Translations under genes and position numbers: made by a program
Part shown: positions 17,980-21,909 of the stretch, piece after piece
How positions within the stretch are numbered: position 1 is the stretch's first letter
Layout: every line of letters begins with the position of its first letter
Origin: Chara braunii
Taxonomy: Eukaryota > Streptophyta > Charophyceae > Charales > Characeae
Assembly (NCBI GenBank): GCA_003427395.1
Contig: BFEA01000367.1
Span: 74,174-96,082, forward strand
DNA: 21,909 bases
Direction of reading: 5' to 3'
The notes under the pieces: generated by a model
What the model was told of the DNA's origin: nothing
What the model saw: only the letters and a program-made list of their open reading frames with translations
Databases searched by the model: none

Positions 17980-18603
17980 ATGGAGAAATATCAAAGAAGA
18001 GCGAATGAGGTAAGGGGCCAAATTGATTGGAGGAGTCAGGGTCTGGTCCTTAGGAGCTGGAATGTCAATGGATTAGGGAACGTAATAGAAAGAGAAGAAA
18101 AATGGAATGATTTGCTGACCGGGCTGTCACAAGGAAACAGGAAGCCAGTAGATGTAGTGTTGTTGCAAGAAACGCATCTCACCTTTTCAACGGACCATAA
18201 CAGAACCCGTGCTTTTATTGCAAGGAAGCTAGGCNGACTGAGGGACGAAATTTGGTCGGCGGACCCAGACTCGAGCACCAAAGGAACANCCATTCTGATT
18301 CCCAAGTCCTCCCGCTTTTACGANGCAGGTACAGTTCTTGATAAAAGAGCCGATCAAATAGAAGGGAGGTGGTGCATGCTACATCTGAAATGGAAAGAAG
18401 AGGAATTCATACTCATCAACATTTATGCGCCGAACTCTCCAACGGAAAGGACGACTTTTTTAAGACACATAGACCAACTGATTCCCCCTCTGACCCCTTG
18501 CATCTTAGCGGGTGACTGAAACACCACAATTGACCCGGCAATAGACCGCATTTCTCGCTCCTCCAACATACCAAACTCGGCAGAAGCTATTCCAATTCAG
18601 GAA
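17980..18603 (+). pseudogene. LINE ORF2, AP-type endonuclease domain
   Basis: The likely start is ATG 17980, 35 nt after ORF1. The endonuclease motifs appear in order: SWNVNGLG (residues 26-33), DVVLLQETHL with the catalytic Glu (residue 64), ILINIYAPNSP, and LAGD at the expected Asp/Asn motif. A TGA at 18517-18519 replaces the aromatic residue between Asp and Asn, fitting one G-to-A change from tryptophan. The frame continues through the stop with NTTIDPAIDR into the next segment. Ambiguous bases at 18235, 18289 and 18324 leave three residues undefined. The domain would nick target DNA to start target-primed reverse transcription. Confidence 0.85.
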
Positions 18604-20397
18604 ATGATGTTGGATCACAATCTGGTAGAACCCCATAGGATCCTCCATCCTAACAAGAAAACCTTTACCTTGATCAAGAAGAATCACGCCAACCATACGG
18701 CCTTCTCACGTATAGACTACTTTCTAGTGTCGGAAGTCATGATGGGGGCGATCAAGGAGGCTGAAATACTTCCGCTTGCGCCATACCCAGGACTGGACCA
18801 CAAGCCAACTGAACTGGTTATCTGCTTTGACCAAGTAGCTAGGAGGGGAACCATCTTCCATAAGCTTAACAACTCTCTCCTATTAAGCCAGTCCTTCCAA
18901 AGCGAAGTGTGCGACTGCTGGGAAGGAATGAGGTCGATGCGCATAAGTACCGATCCCCGTTGGGAATGGTTTCAAAAGAGTTACTCGACCCTCTCAGACA
19001 CTGTGTCCAAAACCTCTAGAAAACTGGCGTCGATAAGGAAACAGAGAAAGCAAGCACTAGAATTCGCGTTAAAAATAGCGGAAACTAATCTAGTCAACAA
19101 CCCTGCCTTCCCGTTGTATCGAGACACCTTCGACAAGGCACGTGAAGCATTGGCCATGTGGAAATGGTGGGACCTGAAAGGCCTTCAAATAAGAGCAAGA
19201 ATATGCGAATTTGAGCTCAGCGACTCAATGACGAAGCATTTTTTTGCCCGGATCAAAGCAAATTCGAGAGCTAGCCCGATAGAAGCTCTAAGATCACATA
19301 CAACTCCCGAATCTGTCAGATCAGACAGTGAAGGAATGCTAGAAATAGCAAACAAGTTTTATAAGGAACTTTACCAGTCTAGGACTGGCTCGCCGATACC
19401 CCCCAACGTTTTAGAGGCAAGGCAGTTACACTACCTGGAGCCCACCATTTCAGCGGAACAGGCCGAAGCACTCGACAAACCAATCACAGCACAAGAACTA
19501 CATCAGGCTCCTCAAACAATGAAGAATAATAAGACCCCAGGAATCGACGGATTAACCAAAGAGTTCTGGGAGAAATTCTGGCCACTGCTAGGAAATGATC
19601 TGCTAAACTTCTACAATTATAGCTGGTCTAGAGGAGGACTGGGCAACTTACTCAGCAACAGTGTGGTTACGCTGCTTTACAAAAAAGGAGAGAAAGACGA
19701 TATTAAGAACTATAGACCGATCTCACTGCTGACTCTCCCTAATAGGATCCTGGCCAAGACCCTGTCCAATCGGATCACTAAAATTACCAACAAATGTTTC
19801 CACATCGACCAAACAGGTTTTATCCCCGGGCGGTACATCTTGGATAATGTGATGACGTTGAACGAATCGGTAAGAAAAATCAGGGAAAAGAAGATAAATG
19901 CTGCCATCCTCTTTTTTTATTTTGAAAAAGCTTATGACCAAGTAAATTGGGACTTCATGGAAGCAAGCATGGAAAGGATGGGAGTAGGTCCGAATTTCAG
20001 GAGCTGGGTTAGGATACTATACAGGGATGCTGTAGGTTGTGTCCAAGTAAACGGATTTCTATCAGACTGTTACCCAATATCCCGCTCGGTCCGCCAAGGA
20101 GACCCACTGGTCCCTTCAATCTTTCTATTTGTAATGGAGGCAATCGCTTCCTTCCTGCGCAAAGACCCATCGATACAGAGACTAGCCAGTACCGACGTAG
20201 GCTCGGCTCACCAGTTGGACTTTCCCGCAACCATCATGTTCACGGATGATTTGACGGTCCTTATTAGGGCGTCAGATTCCTCCTTCAGAACGCTTGCCAA
20301 GGCAATGGAAGCCTTCAGACTAGCCTCAGAAATGAAGATCAGCTGGGAAAAAAACATTGGATGATGGCTATCCGAAGATGAGCCCCTCTCACTCTAA
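18604..20397 (+). pseudogene. LINE ORF2, end of endonuclease and reverse transcriptase
   Basis: This is the same frame as the upstream endonuclease piece; the ATG at 18604 is internal. The endonuclease ends with RIDYFLVS and GLDHKP, where the usual SDH motif has Leu instead of Ser. RT motifs follow: NNKTPGIDGLTKEFW, YRPISLLTLPNRILAK, QTGFIPGRYILDNV, motif A FFYFEKAYDQV, motif B RQGDPL (20092-20109) and motif C FTDD (20239-20250). The first catalytic Asp of motif A is Tyr (TAT at 19918-19920), predicted to abolish polymerase activity. TGA (20362-20364) and TAA (20395-20397) end the piece in the thumb region. Confidence 0.9.
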
Positions 20398-21909
20398 GGG
20401 GAGGAGGCGGCAATGACATGGCAGACCCCGGCTACGCCTACTCTATATCTAGGCATTCTAATGACGAGAGACGGGTTGACACCACAAATGGTCCCCGCTG
20501 TACTGGCCAAACAGATCAATAAAATTGGCAGGTGGGGCAATACCTTCACGTCCCTTATTGGTCGAGCGCTGGTCCTCAATACTTCGGTCTTTTCAATGAT
20601 GTGGACAATCCCTGACAGCTCAGTTAAGGAGCTGAATCGAAGAGCTAGGCTTTACCTGTGGAGTGGTGACCCCTCCAGAGACAAATGCATATCTAAGATA
20701 GCCTGGCACTATGTCACAAGGAAGCAACGAAACAGAGGCCTAGGAATTATTGACCCAGGAACGGAAACAAAAGCCCTGCAAATCAAATGGATCATTAAAT
20801 TGCTGATGAAACCGGACAGCGCCTGGAACAAATTGGCCCTGGATAGTATCAGATCTGTGGCTCCGGTTCCCTCCCCGAACGACATGTCAGGCCTGTTTTG
20901 GATAATGAATAAAGAATGGCTGATAACTACAGGTCGGAGGAACCGCACGAGGAATAACAGAATAGACGACTATAGACCTCCCACGCCCTACTGGCCGGCT
21001 CTACTTCGATCATGGAGGAAGATAATCCCTAACAAGACCAACAGACCGAAATCCAAGGATGAAGTACTAAGACAACCGCTCTTCGGAAATGAATGGTTAA
21101 CAGACGAGGCCGACAACCCACTCTTTCTTGAACAGAGATGGCTGTCTTGGGTCAAAAATGGTATTTGGAAAGTAGACCATTTGTGGAAAGAGGACAGGAA
21201 AGAATGGATAACGGAACAAGAAATCAGCGTCCGTCTGAAAGGATGCCACAGACGTGGGACCAATCTCCAGTATATACTTAGTCGTATTCCTCAGAAGTGG
21301 AAAGACATCTTGGCCAAAGACGAACCATGGAGACCGGGTGAGTGGGGGCTTTTGATTCAGGACATAACCCCAGCCTTTCAATTCTCCCATATGCAGCAAG
21401 GATCACTCACCAGAGCCACCTTCCTCTCCTTCCCGATCTCCCTCACTTGTACTGACATGCCAGCTATCCTGAACTGTGACGTCGAGTCCTCCACATTAGA
21501 CTCCTTTCTCCTCAGGAAAGTAAGGGTTCTAGGCACGTGGCCAAAATCAATTTTCAGACCAGACACGGCGATCCGGTCCTTGGAATTCGATCCTGCGGAG
21601 TGGGCCTGGGCACCAAATACTACCAGCAGCTTCAAGACAAAAATCCCAATCCAGGACTATACAGTCAAACTTGGATACAGACTGTCGCTGAAGACCAAAA
21701 ATCCAGACCCAGTTATCAAAAACAGATGGAGGAATCTCGTGGGCCAGGAAGCGGAAAAAATAACACAAATTCAATGGGAAAAATTCAAACGAATCAGGCC
21801 AATTAAGATTAGAAGCTTGCAGCGGCTGATAGTTTACGCAGCACTACCGGTGAACCAATGGTTGCACACTAGACAGAAAGTCACAAATCCGGACAGCTCA
21901 GACCTCTGT
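20398..21909 (+). pseudogene. LINE ORF2, C-terminal region, cut by window end
   Basis: In the RT frame, after two stops, translation is open without interruption for 504 codons to the last base. The start of the region reads TPTLYLGILMTRDG, GRWGNTF, GRALVLNTSVFSMMWTIP and RRARLYLWSG, the usual post-RT connector of L1-like ORF2, with GLGIIDPGTETKALQIKWI next. It ends in LHTRQKVTNPDSSDLC; the final Cys (21907-21909) sits where the C-terminal zinc-binding motif (zf-RVT type) begins. The remaining Cys/His residues, stop codon and 3' UTR lie outside. The length of this clean frame contrasts with the damage upstream. Confidence 0.82.

Larger units (their letters stand above)
15110..21909 (+). mobile_element. 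L1-like non-LTR retrotransposon (LINE), two ORFs, degraded, 3' end outside window
   Basis: A nucleic-acid-binding ORF1 with a zinc knuckle is followed after about 35 nt by ORF2 with AP endonuclease and reverse transcriptase, the architecture of plant and algal L1-type LINEs. ORF1 has one stop and two frame changes; ORF2 has three stops and a lost RT catalytic residue. The poly-A tail and 3' target duplication would lie beyond 21909. The 5' UTR probably extends left of 15110 into the C-rich repeat region. Confidence 0.88.

Overview
The window is eukaryotic and made almost entirely of decayed retrotransposons. No intact host gene, rRNA or tRNA gene is visible. It suggests a large, repeat-rich nuclear genome of the green lineage: chromodomain-type Ty3/gypsy elements primed by initiator Met tRNA, and an L1-like LINE with a DUF4283-like/zinc-knuckle ORF1. 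From memory the gag proteins resemble those of charophyte algae such as Chara; this is an impression and could not be checked. A 25-N gap (10114-10138) and single Ns mark it as draft assembly.

Layout. 1-430: a CT/CA microsatellite, a short duplication and a poly-G run. About 430-752: a degenerate TACCC/GGGTA-rich repeat that abuts a broken retroelement. 752-2731 (minus): gag, zinc knuckle, protease and the first residues of RT from one Ty3/gypsy family (family 1), with frameshifts and no 3' half. 2731-11654 (minus): a nearly complete element of a second family (family 2). Read from right to left it has a 1375-bp 5' LTR (11654-10280), a Met-type primer binding site, a 1.4-kb leader with hairpins, gag, zinc knuckle, protease, RT, RNase H, integrase and a chromodomain-like tail, a polypurine tract (3416-3404) and a 3' LTR starting at 3403. 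The 3' LTR is cut at 2731, where it joins family 1 gag in frame.

11655-12375: unassigned sequence with a 31-bp duplication and a 13-bp inverted repeat pair. 12375-12758: a broken GIY-YIG nuclease domain. About 13100-15060: a cytosine-rich array of direct repeats that leads to a plus-strand LINE. LINE ORF1 lies at 15110-17944 (three pieces in two frames) and ORF2 at 17980-21909 (AP endonuclease, RT, C-terminal region), the latter running off the window at its first zinc-finger cysteine.

All coding regions carry stops, frameshifts or lost catalytic residues, so nothing here looks autonomously active. Two observations stand out. The 3' LTR differs from the 5' LTR by strictly one-way GC-to-AT transitions, nearly all in CG or CHG contexts, as expected of decay under plant-type DNA methylation. 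The family 2 LTR also contains a reading frame that continues in frame into family 1 gag, which points to capture and recombination between two element families.
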